From positions 62,001-126,000 of the forward strand of contig JALCUE010000002.1 in assembly GCA_022655215.1 (NCBI GenBank): 64,000 nt of DNA, in the 5' to 3' direction. The stretch's first letter is position 1. Every line of letters starts with the position of its first letter. A program made the position numbers and the translations under genes. The stretch is from Atopobiaceae bacterium (lineage in GTDB: Bacteria; Actinomycetota; Coriobacteriia; Coriobacteriales; Atopobiaceae). The notes under the pieces were generated by a model, which was not told where the DNA came from, did not search any database, and saw nothing but the letters and a program-made list of their open reading frames with translations. Shown one piece after another: positions 47,432-56,749 of this stretch.

Positions 47432-49008
47432 TCGCTCTTCTCCTTCATGATGGGTTCGGACGTGGCCTCGCCACGTCCTCTCGGCCCGGTGACGGGCTCT
47501 CGCACGATGTCCTCGATGCGCATCTGCGACGTGCGCGAGGCGTGACTCAGGTTGTTTGGGTGATACCCGTCGAGGAAGTTCCCCTTCGAGAAACCCTCGG
47601 GGATCTCGACGGGGTACTCGCCGGTGAAGCAGGCACAACAGTACCCGTTCATGGGGACGCTGCCCAGCAGGCCGCTCACGGACAGGAACGCCAGGGAGTC
47701 GGCCTCGATGTAGTCGCGGATCTGCTCCACGGACTTGTTCGCGGAGATGAGCTGGTCCTGGGTGTCCGTGTCTATGCCATAGAAGCACGGCCAGCTGACC
47801 TCGGGCGAGTTGATGCGGACGTGGACCTCGGTGGCGCCAGCCTCCTTGAGGAGACGGACGATCTGCTTGGAGGTGGTACCGCGGACGATCGAGTCATCGA
47901 TCATGACCAGGCGCTTGCCGGCCACGTTGTCCCTGAGGGCGTTCAGCTTGAGCCGCACCCCGAGCTCGCGCAGCTCCTGCGTCGGCTGGATGAACGTGCG
48001 GGCGACATAGCGGTTCTTGATGAGACCCTCGCCGAACGGCAGACCCATCTCGTGGGCGAATCCCTCCGCCGGCGGCAGCCCGCTGTCGGGCACGCCGATG
48101 ACCAGATCGGCGTCACAGGGCGCCTCGCGAGCGAGCTGGCGACCCATCTCGTAGCGCATGGAGTAGATGGATCGTCCGAACACGACGGAGTCGGGGCGGG
48201 CGAAGTAGACGTCCTCGAAGATGCAGTTGGCGGGTATGTCCCGACAGATGCCCTGCTCGGAGCTGAAGCCGTCGTCCGAGATGCGGATGATCTCGCCGGG
48301 GACGACCTCGCGTACGAACTGGGCGCCGAGGATGTCCAGGGCGCACGTCTCGCTCGCGACGACCCATCCCGCATCGTCCGCGAGGCGCCCCAGCACGAGC
48401 GGCCTGATGCCGTGGGGGTCACGAAACGCGTAGAGGGCGTTCTCGCGCACGAGGGCCATCGCATAGCCGCCCTCCATCATCGACATGGTGCGGGCGATGC
48501 CCTGACGCAGATGGTGGGTCTGCTCGGTGAAGTAGCCAATGAGCTTGGCGGCGACCTCCGAGTCCGTGTTCGAGCGGAACGGGATCCCGAGGTTCACGAG
48601 CTCGCGACGGAGCGAGTCCGAGTTCACGAGGGTGCCGTTGTGCGCGAGGGCGATGATGACGTCGTTGATGGCGGAGAGGTGAGGTTGAGCGGCCTCCCAG
48701 CTCTTGGCACCGCTCGTGCCGTAGCGCACGTGGCCCACGGCGACGTGGCCGGGCATGGCCGAGAGGTCGGAGTCCGAGAAGACCTGGCTCACGAGTCCGA
48801 GGTCCTTCCTCACCAGGACCGTGGAGCCGTCGCCCACGGCGATTCCCGCCGACTCCTGCCCTCTGTGCTGGAGGGCATGGAGGCCGAAGTAGGCCATACG
48901 GGCGACGTCGCGACCCGGTGCCCAGATGCCGAGTACGCCGCACTCCTCGTGCAGGTGATCGGCGTCATCGCTCATCGAGTCGGACATGGGGGCGCTCTGC
49001 GTCGGCAT
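47428..49008 (-). CDS. purF: Amidophosphoribosyltransferase PurF
   Basis: 526 aa. First committed step of purine synthesis: PRPP plus glutamine. The glutaminase nucleophile is the cysteine in HEECGVLGIW, preceded by a 22-residue leader that must be removed to expose it, as in the B. subtilis-type enzyme with an Fe-S cluster; cysteines are present near the C-terminus (GYCCACFTGEYP). The PRPP loop VMIDDSIVRGTTSKQIV is seen. Start follows GGGGAG; the sortase stop is 15 bases upstream. Confidence 0.97.
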   Translation of the reverse strand: MPTQSAPMSDSMSDDADHLHEECGVLGIWAPGRDVARMAYFGLHALQHRGQESAGIAVGDGSTVLVRKDLGLVSQVFSDSDLSAMPGHVAVGHVRYGTSGAKSWEAAQPHLSAINDVIIALAHNGTLVNSDSLRRELVNLGIPFRSNTDSEVAAKLIGYFTEQTHHLRQGIARTMSMMEGGYAMALVRENALYAFRDPHGIRPLVLGRLADDAGWVVASETCALDILGAQFVREVVPGEIIRISDDGFSSEQGICRDIPANCIFEDVYFARPDSVVFGRSIYSMRYEMGRQLAREAPCDADLVIGVPDSGLPPAEGFAHEMGLPFGEGLIKNRYVARTFIQPTQELRELGVRLKLNALRDNVAGKRLVMIDDSIVRGTTSKQIVRLLKEAGATEVHVRINSPEVSWPCFYGIDTDTQDQLISANKSVEQIRDYIEADSLAFLSVSGLLGSVPMNGYCCACFTGEYPVEIPEGFSKGNFLDGYHPNNLSHASRTSQMRIEDIVREPVTGPRGRGEATSEPIMKEKSE

Positions 49009-49023
49009 GGCTGTCGGTCTCCC

Positions 49024-50112
49024 CTAGCTCGTTGGGTTGAGTACGGCGTTGGCCTCGGACTTCTGGACGCACACGAGGATCGTCCTGCCGTAGCCATCGA
49101 TGTAGTTGCAGGTGGACATCGTGAGGACCTTGGACGTACCCCCGACGATCTGCTCGGCGTCCGCCGTCTTGGTGACCGCCTTGCCGAGAAGGCCGTTCAG
49201 ATACGACTGGAAGTCCGACTGGGACGAGAAGGAGAACTGGCGGACGGTGGTGTCGTTGGCATCGGTGTAGTAGACGAGGAGGGGTTCGAGCTCGTATGTC
49301 TGGTCCTCCGTCACGTACCACACGGTCTTGATCGTGTCGAAGAAGCCCTGCTGGTCCATGTCGGCCACCTGCTTGAACATCGCGCCGTTCTTGAGATGGT
49401 GACCATAGATGATGCTCTGCTGGTCGACCATGCCGGGGTTGGTGTTCTTGTAGTCGAGGAACACCTGACCACCGATGCTGTAGTCGCCCTCGGCCGTGTG
49501 CCTGAGATAGTACTCGTTGTCAGAGTGCTGGTAGACGGGGTAGCTGATGACGGTGCCGGGGATCTGGATCCATCCGCAGACCTCGGGGTTCACGGCCTTC
49601 AGTCCCGCCCAGTCGACGACGGGCGCGGTGGAGCCGTCATCCGAGACGGTCACGTACTGCGACAGCTTGTCGTTCTCGGCATCCTGCTGAGAGTACTGCC
49701 ACTGGGCATAACCCCACATACCTGCGGCGACGAGCAGGAGCACGACTCCGGCGGCGATGAGGATGTTCGAGAGGACCCTTGACTTGGAGCGACCCTTGCC
49801 GCCGTTTCCGCCCTTGTCGCCCCTGCCGCCATCGGCGTGTTCCGAAGGACGCACCTGGGAAGAGCGGCGGGAGGCCTTGCGACCCTGAGTGGTCGAGCCA
49901 CCATATGGGTTGGAGGAGTAGGCCGTATAACCCTGCGAGCGGGCGCCCCTCGTAGGGACCTCGCTCACGAAGCCCTGGGCCGCCTGGGTGGGCCGGCCTC
50001 CCTGCGAGGCACGGGTCGCGGGCTGAGAGGATGTCCTCCTCGCATGCGAGGCCGAACGCCCATCGTCACGGCCGGACGTGTCCGACCCCTCCCTGAAGTG
50101 GCTTCCCGCCAT
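49024..50112 (-). CDS. srtB: Class B-type sortase
   Basis: 362 aa cysteine transpeptidase. A long cytoplasmic Arg/Gly/Ser-rich N-terminus (1-110), one membrane helix (113-134) and the extracellular sortase domain with the catalytic His in IIYGHHLKNGAMF, Cys335 in LTMSTCNYI and Arg343 (DGYGRTILVC). The TMSTC site and the YxVYQHSDN start region fit class B (SrtB). It links surface proteins to peptidoglycan or joins pilin subunits. It lies between yqeY (8 bases) and purF (15 bases) inside a purine operon; the nearest sorting substrate is the surface protein at 52214. Confidence 0.94.
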   Translation of the reverse strand: MAGSHFREGSDTSGRDDGRSASHARRTSSQPATRASQGGRPTQAAQGFVSEVPTRGARSQGYTAYSSNPYGGSTTQGRKASRRSSQVRPSEHADGGRGDKGGNGGKGRSKSRVLSNILIAAGVVLLLVAAGMWGYAQWQYSQQDAENDKLSQYVTVSDDGSTAPVVDWAGLKAVNPEVCGWIQIPGTVISYPVYQHSDNEYYLRHTAEGDYSIGGQVFLDYKNTNPGMVDQQSIIYGHHLKNGAMFKQVADMDQQGFFDTIKTVWYVTEDQTYELEPLLVYYTDANDTTVRQFSFSSQSDFQSYLNGLLGKAVTKTADAEQIVGGTSKVLTMSTCNYIDGYGRTILVCVQKSEANAVLNPTS

Positions 50113-50120
50113 CCGTCCCC

Positions 50121-50570
50121 CTAGGAAAGCTTGCTGCCGGCATACGCCGCGGCAGCGGGCTTGTCGAAGTTCCCGTCGGTCTCCTTCGTGAGGGCCCCCA
50201 TGATCCTGCCCATGTCGCGCTTCTGAGTGAGGGAGCCTTCGGAGACGATCCTGTCGATGGCGGCCTCGAGGTCAGCACCTGACAGCTGGGCCGGCAGGAG
50301 CGACGCGAGGATCTCGGACTGCTGCTCGAGTTCGGCGATGCGATCGGCATGGGTCTCCGCGCCGGCCTTGCGCAGGCCATCGAGCTCCTCGTCCGTCACC
50401 TTCTGGAGCTTCTTGACGGCCGTGGTCATGTCGGCCTCCGTGACGTCACGACGCTGGTCGACCTCGATCTGCTTCACGGACTGGTTCACCTGACGAAGGA
50501 TCGACAGGCGGATCTTGTCGTGTGCGCGCATCGCGTCCTTGATCTGCTCGAGGAGCTCTGCCTTCTGCAT
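50121..50570 (-). CDS. yqeY: GatB/YqeY domain protein
   Basis: 149 aa all-helical protein (MQKAELLEQIKDAMRAHDKI, then RLSILRQVNQSVKQIEVDQRR, C-terminal GSLTQKRDMGRIMGALTKE). It resembles the tail domain of the Glu-tRNA(Gln) amidotransferase subunit GatB and is thought to interact with tRNA, without proven function. ATG has GGGAGG. Located between purE and sortase on the same strand. Confidence 0.94.
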   Translation of the reverse strand: MQKAELLEQIKDAMRAHDKIRLSILRQVNQSVKQIEVDQRRDVTEADMTTAVKKLQKVTDEELDGLRKAGAETHADRIAELEQQSEILASLLPAQLSGADLEAAIDRIVSEGSLTQKRDMGRIMGALTKETDGNFDKPAAAAYAGSKLS

Positions 50571-50621
50571 GTCCCACTACCTCCCAGACGCCGGACGTCG
50601 TCCAGCGCATCGAATTCGTAC

Positions 50622-51083
50622 CTACGCCTCTGCCATCTCACGCTTGAGGGCCACGATACTGTCGCGATACTCGGGCATGGTCGCGCCGAGGATCTGCGTC
50701 GCGTAGATGGCGGCGTTCTTCGCCCCGCCGATGGCGACGCAGGCGACGGGGACGCCCGAGGGCATCTGGACCATGGAGAGGAGCGAGTCCATGCCACCGA
50801 GGTCACTCGTCTTCATGGGGACTCCCACGATGGGGAGCGGGGTGTACGCCGCGACGACGCCGCCGAGGTGAGCTGCCTTGCCGGCCGCCGCGATGATGAC
50901 GCGGATGCCTCGGTCGGCGGCAGTGGAGGCCCACTCGTGGACCTTCTCCGGTGCCCTGTGCGCGCTCGCGATCACGAGCTCGTAGGGAACACCCAGCTCG
51001 TCGAGCTGTGCCGTGCAAGCCTCCATCGCCGGCATATCCGACTTCGACCCCATGATGATGCCGACCAACGGTGCGTCCGCCAT
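50622..51083 (-). CDS. purE: N5-carboxyaminoimidazole ribonucleotide mutase PurE
   Basis: 153 aa. [10 protein letters not shown] at the N-terminus and [36 protein letters not shown] and GGAKNAA are the class I PurE motifs. It moves the carboxyl of N5-CAIR to C4; the usual PurK partner is not in this window. First gene of the minus-strand run purE-yqeY-srtB-purF-purM-purN. Divergent from a pyridoxal kinase gene. Confidence 0.96.
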   Translation of the reverse strand: MADAPLVGIIMGSKSDMPAMEACTAQLDELGVPYELVIASAHRAPEKVHEWASTAADRGIRVIIAAAGKAAHLGGVVAAYTPLPIVGVPMKTSDLGGMDSLLSMVQMPSGVPVACVAIGGAKNAAIYATQILGATMPEYRDSIVALKREMAEA

Positions 51084-51248
51084 CTCTCTCCCCTTCTCGT
51101 CCGCGCCATGGCGGACCTCAACCTGCGTTCACGTCATCAGTATAGACGGGTGAGACGGCCCGAACGTTCCCGAGCACCCCTTATCACGACAACGCCTATC
51201 CTGTTGAGACGCACGCCGGTCCATCAGTCCGCGTCGAAGGGGAATCCC

Positions 51249-52121
51249 ATGACACATGCAAGTGAACTGTATCTGTACAAGCGAAGCGGGTCCTACATCC
51301 CGCGGGTGGCAGCGGTCCATGACCTCTGCGGCTATGGGAAGTGCTCGTTGGGAGTCGCGATCCCCGTGCTCTCGGCAGCGGGTTGCGACGTCTGCCCGGT
51401 CCCGACGTCGCTGTTCAGCGCCCACACCAGGTTCCCCGAGTTCTATATGCATGACACCACGGACATGCTGTCCGACTACCTCGACGCATGGGTCAAGGAG
51501 GGCATCGAGCTGGACGCGGTCTACTCCGGCTTCCTCGGTGCCGCCGAGCAGGTGGCCAGCATCCAGAGGCTCTATCGCGAGCACCCCAAGGCCCTGCGTA
51601 TCGTCGACCCCGTGATGGGCGACGGTGGCCAGATGTATCCCACCTACACCCCCGAGCTCTGCCACGCCATGTCCGACCTCGTCGACGGCGCCGACGTCCT
51701 CACGCCGAACCTCACCGAGGCATCCATCCTCACCGGGATCGACTACTCCGGCCAGGACGTGGACGATGACTTCGTCGGACGCAACATCGACGCGCTGCTT
51801 TCCATGGGAGCCAAGTCCGTCGTGCTCAAGGGCATCGTGCGCGGGGATGGTCTCATCAGGAACTACGTCGCCGTCCCCGGTGGCGACGTCGAGGAGGTCT
51901 CCGCGACGCTCCTGCCGTTCATGCTCCATGGGACGGGCGACCTCTACGCCTCCGGCCTCCTGTCGGCCATCATGTGCGGTCGCGACCTGCGCTCTGCCGT
52001 CGAGTTCGCCGGCGGCCTGGTCACCGACGCGATGAAGGTGACGCGCGAGCAGCCCGACTACGAGGTCCGAGGCGTTAGCTTCGAGAGCGTCCTAGGCGAC
52101 GTGACCGACCTGCTGAGGTAG
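51249..52121 (+). CDS. Pyridoxal/pyridoxamine kinase
   Basis: 290 aa ribokinase-fold kinase of the PdxY/PdxK group. VAAVHDLCGYGKCSLGVAIPV near the N-terminus binds substrate; the anion-hole motif LHGTGDLYASG holds the catalytic Asp; VDPVMGDGGQMYPTY and LTPNLTEASILTG are typical of PdxY. It phosphorylates pyridoxal, supplying PLP for enzymes such as MetY. AAGGGG precedes ATG. Followed by a shared terminator. Confidence 0.93.
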   Translation: MTHASELYLYKRSGSYIPRVAAVHDLCGYGKCSLGVAIPVLSAAGCDVCPVPTSLFSAHTRFPEFYMHDTTDMLSDYLDAWVKEGIELDAVYSGFLGAAEQVASIQRLYREHPKALRIVDPVMGDGGQMYPTYTPELCHAMSDLVDGADVLTPNLTEASILTGIDYSGQDVDDDFVGRNIDALLSMGAKSVVLKGIVRGDGLIRNYVAVPGGDVEEVSATLLPFMLHGTGDLYASGLLSAIMCGRDLRSAVEFAGGLVTDAMKVTREQPDYEVRGVSFESVLGDVTDLLR

Positions 52122-52149
52122 CCCACCTTCCACAAGCATGACCTTCATG

Positions 52150-52188
52150 GGAGGACCCCGCCGGCTTGGCCGACGGGGTCCTCCTCTT
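52150..52188. terminator. Bidirectional terminator between pyridoxal kinase and surface-protein genes
   Basis: GGAGGACCCCG pairs with CGGGGTCCTCC, continuing in an inner CGGC/GCCG stem with short loop, followed by TCTT on the plus strand. It lies 28 bases past the kinase stop and 25 bases past the surface-protein stop on the other strand. Confidence 0.75.
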
Positions 52189-52213
52189 GGCATGTTTCGG
52201 TTCGCGCGGAACC

Positions 52214-53785
52214 CTAGCGGTTCGACTTCCAGAGGCGCGTGGCGCCAGCGAAGCACACGGTCGCGAGGACGGCCGCGAAAGCCGCCACGGCGAGATCGAT
52301 GGGGTCGTTGGTGGTGGGCAGCGCGTCTCCCTGATCCGACGACGAGGTCGCGGACGATTCGACGACATCCGGGGTCGCAGGGGTGTCGGGGGCGGACGGC
52401 GTGTCCGGACTCACGGGCTGCTCGTCCTTGCTCCACACGGCGTAGAGGACCATCGTGAGATAAGGCTCATTGGTGAGATCCTGGACCGTGGCCCCGTCCT
52501 CGTAGTCGGGAGAGGTGGCATCCGCGTCATGGGACCAGCCGAGGAACGTGTAGCCATCACGCGTGAACGTGTTCGCCGTGAGCGAGGCCGGGACACCGTA
52601 CGTCATGGTCATGGCGTCCATCGAGCCGTCGCCGCCATTGGCGTCGAAGTCGATGTAATAGGTGTTGGCGACGCCCTCGACGAGGTCGTAGTTCCGGGGT
52701 CCAGCCGCGACGTCGGAAATCTGGGTGGCATCGGTGCCCGTGATCGCGGCCGACGTCCATACGTCATAGCCGTTGGCGAGCTTGTACGTCGTTCCGCCAA
52801 GGGAATGGTCGGTGATGGCGCTCGTGGTGTGGAACTGGTAGGTGGTCTTCTCCGTCGCGCCCGTCGCCGGGACCGTGTAGTTCAGCGTGTATTCGACCAC
52901 GTTGTCCATCGCGTCGTCGGCGAAGTAGTCGGCGTTGATGTCATCGGCCGTCGTGCCCCCGCAGTCGATGAAGCGCTTGTCGCCCGTCACGTTGAAGCAG
53001 TCGAGGCAGTGATTGTTGGAGAGGGTCAACGAGGTGGCGCCCTCGAGGTGCATGATGCGATGGTGCCCGATGTCCGTGAACGTCGAGTTGGTGACGGAAA
53101 TCTTGATGTCCGCGGTCGTCGGGTCGCTCTCGGTATAGGTGGTGTCCTTGATCGAGCCGAAGGAGTCCTTCTCGAACGTGCATCCCTTGACGTTGACCGT
53201 GCCCGCATGATGGACCCAGAGCTGGTAGTGCTCCACGCTGTTGTCGTTGTTGGCGGTGTTGATGAGCTCACTGAACGTACAGTCATCGAAGTTAGCGGTG
53301 ATGCCGCCGGCGATGAGGACTCCCTCATCGAACGTGCAGCCCGTGAAGTCGACACCCGCGCAGTCGAACATGAGATAGGAGCTCAACCAGTAGCCGCTGC
53401 AGTTCGTCCTGCGGTCGTCGAGGGTGACGTCGGTGAAGTCGAGCTGGGCACCCTTCGCCGTGAAGGAGCCACTCCCCTCTCCGTTGAGGTCGACCTGGGC
53501 GGTGTTGTTGGAGCCCACGACCTTGACCGTGGTCGCAGCCCCCGAGCAGGCCAGATCGGTCGTGAACGCGCAGGTGACATGCCCACTCACGTGATAGGTG
53601 ATGGTGCCGGAGACGGCGACGGCCGAAGCGGCCGCCTCATCCATGCTCGCATAGTGCGTAGTGTCGTCGTTCACCGTCACATAGCCGTCAGCCGCGAAGG
53701 CAAGGGAGGGTGAGACGGCGAGGGCGAGCAGCGCCGCAAGGACGGTGGAGACCACGAGGGCCATCCGGGTTCGTTTGAGCTGCAT
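52214..53785 (-). CDS. Sortase-anchored surface protein with beta-helix and InlB-type repeat
   Basis: 523 aa. Signal peptide 1-32 (cleavage after AFA), a long Thr/Asn/Asp-rich region (35-300) with repeated 'CTF' strands resembling a right-handed beta-helix, then one Listeria-Bacteroides/InlB B-type repeat (about 375-450; DFDANGGDGSMDAMTMTYG ... GYTFLGWSHD ... LYAVWSK), a Pro/Ser/Thr/Asp linker, and a C-terminal anchor: LPTTN (489-493), hydrophobic helix, basic tail. The anchor's fifth residue is Asn where LPxTG has Gly. Role unknown; adhesion likely. The ribosome site GGAGG lies in the loop of a hairpin (53788-53809). Confidence 0.9.
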   Translation of the reverse strand: MQLKRTRMALVVSTVLAALLALAVSPSLAFAADGYVTVNDDTTHYASMDEAAASAVAVSGTITYHVSGHVTCAFTTDLACSGAATTVKVVGSNNTAQVDLNGEGSGSFTAKGAQLDFTDVTLDDRRTNCSGYWLSSYLMFDCAGVDFTGCTFDEGVLIAGGITANFDDCTFSELINTANNDNSVEHYQLWVHHAGTVNVKGCTFEKDSFGSIKDTTYTESDPTTADIKISVTNSTFTDIGHHRIMHLEGATSLTLSNNHCLDCFNVTGDKRFIDCGGTTADDINADYFADDAMDNVVEYTLNYTVPATGATEKTTYQFHTTSAITDHSLGGTTYKLANGYDVWTSAAITGTDATQISDVAAGPRNYDLVEGVANTYYIDFDANGGDGSMDAMTMTYGVPASLTANTFTRDGYTFLGWSHDADATSPDYEDGATVQDLTNEPYLTMVLYAVWSKDEQPVSPDTPSAPDTPATPDVVESSATSSSDQGDALPTTNDPIDLAVAAFAAVLATVCFAGATRLWKSNR

Positions 53786-53787
53786 CT

Positions 53788-53809
53788 TTGGATGCCTCCA
53801 TCAATCCAA
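53788..53809 (-). promoter_or_regulatory. Hairpin exposing the ribosome site of the surface-protein gene
   Basis: TTGGAT (53793-53788, complement) and ATCCAA form a 6-bp stem around ten bases that include the GGAGG ribosome site, just upstream of the ATG at 53785. Such a fold could affect translation, but the stem is short. Confidence 0.35.
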
Positions 53810-53913
53810 GATGCGACCGCCCATGAGCAGCCACATCCATGGTTTCAACATATGCATTTCACCATATCACTGTCCGTCCCTTGTTTCCATGTCTGGAAAG
53901 CCGACGGGACGGG

Positions 53914-54852
53914 TCACTGCGACGAGGAGGCAGCCTCCGTGGTGGCGCCGTCGACCGTGACCGTCACGCCAGCGGTCGAGGTGTCAGCGGCGGACGACTC
54001 CGTGGTCGCGGTGTCGGCGGCCGCATCCGTGGTCGAGGCATCGGTGGTCGAGCTGGTCGTCGAGGATCCGAATGCGGACAGGATCGGGTTGTCAGAGAGT
54101 GCGGTGACCTTGTCACGCAGGCTCGACGCGGTATCGGAGTCCATACCCGTGATGTTGCAGTTCAGGTTGAAGCCACCGCTGCTCGTGGTGTTCTTCGTCC
54201 AGATGAACGTCATGAACGACTTGAGACGTCCCGTGGGCTTGAGGAAGCCGAACAGGGCCGACTGCTGGAAGTCGCCGTTGTCGTCGACATGGACGCTCAC
54301 GTGATAGACGACGGTGGTGATGTTGGGGTTGAGCAGGGCGTTGATGGCAAGGGCCGTGGCCTGGATCTGGGAGCCCGCGAGGCACTCCATCTCGTCCTTC
54401 GAGCTGGTGTCGACGACGGAGACCTCGATGCGTCCCGTGCTCTCGTCAGCCTCCTGGACCGTGAAGTCCTCGGGGAACTGGGTGAAGCCGTTGCCCCACT
54501 CCACGCCACCCTTGAGGGCGCTCGTGACGGTGCGGACGTTCACGTCGCTGGAGAGGTCCGCGGTGTTCGCGCGACGGGCGACGCCGCAGGAGACCTGGGC
54601 CAGCACCACGACGGCGAGGACGATGACGACGAACGCGACGGCGGTCTTCGCGATGACCTTGCCGACGTTGGAGCCCGAGGGGTCATCCTCGGACAGCGGG
54701 TCGATGTCGAGCGCGGTACCTCGCTCCTTGCGGTGCCTATGCTGGCGCGCCGCGTTGGATGCGTTGCTATGACCGGTCTCATCGACCTGGGAGAAGAGCT
54801 CGTGCACCTGATCGGAGTCTGGTGCGAGGGCCTTCTTCTTCTTCCTTGCCAT
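53914..54852 (-). CDS. Single-pass membrane protein, unknown function
   Basis: 312 aa, not recognised. Basic N-terminus (MARKKKKALA), hydrophilic 10-60, one membrane helix (about 64-86), then an outward-facing domain (90-265) of mixed alpha/beta character with two cysteines (in MECLAG and LNCNITG), and a Ser/Thr/Ala/Asp-rich tail (266-312) without a sorting signal. The domain ends NPILSAFGSST. Start at MARKKKKA has GGAG seven bases upstream; a longer in-frame start at 54897 is possible. It lies between an ABC exporter and a surface protein on the same strand. Confidence 0.75.
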   Translation of the reverse strand: MARKKKKALAPDSDQVHELFSQVDETGHSNASNAARQHRHRKERGTALDIDPLSEDDPSGSNVGKVIAKTAVAFVVIVLAVVVLAQVSCGVARRANTADLSSDVNVRTVTSALKGGVEWGNGFTQFPEDFTVQEADESTGRIEVSVVDTSSKDEMECLAGSQIQATALAINALLNPNITTVVYHVSVHVDDNGDFQQSALFGFLKPTGRLKSFMTFIWTKNTTSSGGFNLNCNITGMDSDTASSLRDKVTALSDNPILSAFGSSTTSSTTDASTTDAAADTATTESSAADTSTAGVTVTVDGATTEAASSSQ

Positions 54853-54933
54853 CTGGAATCTCCGTCCTACGGCGCCTGGCGCCTTTGGTCCGAACATGTG
54901 AATTATACGCGGAGGGCATGCCCTCGGGCCAGC

Positions 54934-56685
54934 CTAGGCCCACTTCCCCTCGAACTGCATACGGTAGTAGCGGGCATAGGTACCCCCACGCTCGAGGAGC
55001 TCGTCGTGCGTGCCCCTTTCTGAGATGCGGCCGCGTTCCATGGTCACGATCTCGTCGGCATCCTTGATGGTCGACAGCCGGTGGGCGATTATGAGCGTCG
55101 TCCTGCCGTGGGCCAGCCGCTTGAGAGACTCCTGGACGGCATGCTCGCTCTCGTTGTCGAGGGCTGACGTGGCCTCGTCGAGGATGAGGATGCGGGGGTC
55201 CTTGAGGAACACCCGCGCTATGGCGACGCGCTGTTTCTGGCCACCGGACAGATGGGAGCCCCTCTCGCCCACCTCGGTGTCATAGCCGTCGGGAAGCGTC
55301 ATCACGAAGTCATGGATGTTGGCCGCCTTCGCGGCCGCCACGACCTCGTCGGGCGTCGCCTCAGGCCTGCCATAGGCGATGTTCTCGCCTATGGTCCCGC
55401 CGAACAGGTAGACCTCCTGCTGCACCAGGCCGATGGCCTCATGAAGGCTGTGCTGCGTGACGTCGCGGACGTCCCGGCCGTCGATGGTGATGGAGCCCGA
55501 CGCGACGTCGTAGAAGCGTGGGAGCAAGGAGCAGGTGGTCGTCTTCCCGCCGCCGGAGGGTCCCACCAGCGCGATCGTCTCGCCTGGTCGGATGTCGAGG
55601 TCGAGGCCGCACACGACGTCCTTCGTGCCGTCATAGGAGAAATGGACGTCGTGGTAGGAGACGGCACCCTCGGACACCTCGAGGGGACGCGCGCCAGGCC
55701 TGTCGAGCACGTCCGGCTTCGTGGCGAGGATCTCGTCGAAACGACGGAAGCCCGCAGCGGCCTTCTGGAACATCTCGGTGAAGTTGAGGATGGTCTCGAT
55801 GGGAGTGGTGAACAGGGAGATGTAGAGGGCGTATGTGGAGAGGTCGACGGCCTGCATCTGTCCGTCGGCGATGAGCCAGCCACCCATGACGAGCACCACC
55901 GTGTAGAGCGCACCCGTGAGGCCGGCGATGGTGGCCTGGTAGTTTCCCATGGCCATATACATGCGGGCCTTGCTGTCGAGATAGGCATCGTTGGAATGGG
56001 CGAACTTGCGCTTCTCGACGTCCTCGTTGGCGAAGCTCTTCACCACGCGAGCGCCGGCGAGCGAGTCCTCGAGCTGGGAGTTGACCTGTGAGATCCGCAC
56101 GCGGTTCTCGGTGAAGACCGCTTTCATGCGACGGTTGACACGTGCGTTGTAGACCACGAGCACCGCCGTGATGATGGCGAGCACGAGCGTGAGCTTCCAG
56201 TTGATGAGGGCGAGCAGGATGAACGAGCCCACGACCTCGATGCCGCAGACGATGATCGACTCGGGCCCGTGGTGAGCGGCCTCGGAGATGTCGAACAGGT
56301 CGGAGACCACGCGGCTCATCAGATCGCCGGTGTTATGGCGGTCGAAGTAGGAGAAGCTGAACCTCTCGTACTGGTCGAAGAGGTCCTCGCGCATGGCGCT
56401 CTCCATGCGGGCGCCCATGATGTGGCCCCAGGCACCCACGAAGTAGCGACACCCATAGCGGATCGCGTACATGCACACGATGCCGATCGCGAGATAGAGA
56501 AGCGCCCCCATGATCGCGTCATGGCCCTCCGTGAAGAGGCCTGCGGTGAGCCAACGGAGTATCTGCGGGAACGCGAGGTCGATGGCGGCCATGACGACGG
56601 CGCAGATGGTGTCCGCGACGAAGAGGTGCATCTGCGGCTGGTAGTAGGAGAAGAACGAGCGCAGAAGCGTCCTCCTCCTATGCAT
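54934..56685 (-). CDS. ABC transporter, fused permease/ATPase (exporter type)
   Basis: 583 aa half-transporter that would act as a homodimer or with a partner not in this window. Six membrane helices in the first 320 residues, then the ATPase: Walker A GPSGGGKTTT, Q-loop LVQQEVYLFGGTI, signature LSGGQKQRVAIARV, Walker B ILILDEATSALD and H-loop IAHRLS. Resembles MsbA/LmrA-like lipid or drug exporters. The chosen ATG at MHRRRTLLRSFF has no ribosome site. A GTG at 56745 is another in-frame choice, overlapping the Nudix gap. Follows the Nudix gene. Confidence 0.9.
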   Translation of the reverse strand: MHRRRTLLRSFFSYYQPQMHLFVADTICAVVMAAIDLAFPQILRWLTAGLFTEGHDAIMGALLYLAIGIVCMYAIRYGCRYFVGAWGHIMGARMESAMREDLFDQYERFSFSYFDRHNTGDLMSRVVSDLFDISEAAHHGPESIIVCGIEVVGSFILLALINWKLTLVLAIITAVLVVYNARVNRRMKAVFTENRVRISQVNSQLEDSLAGARVVKSFANEDVEKRKFAHSNDAYLDSKARMYMAMGNYQATIAGLTGALYTVVLVMGGWLIADGQMQAVDLSTYALYISLFTTPIETILNFTEMFQKAAAGFRRFDEILATKPDVLDRPGARPLEVSEGAVSYHDVHFSYDGTKDVVCGLDLDIRPGETIALVGPSGGGKTTTCSLLPRFYDVASGSITIDGRDVRDVTQHSLHEAIGLVQQEVYLFGGTIGENIAYGRPEATPDEVVAAAKAANIHDFVMTLPDGYDTEVGERGSHLSGGQKQRVAIARVFLKDPRILILDEATSALDNESEHAVQESLKRLAHGRTTLIIAHRLSTIKDADEIVTMERGRISERGTHDELLERGGTYARYYRMQFEGKWA

Positions 56686-56749
56686 GGTCGGGGCGGGCAC
56701 GTCTGTTGGCGTCGATGAGTATCTCGGATCCTGGGTGGTCGGCACCTGG

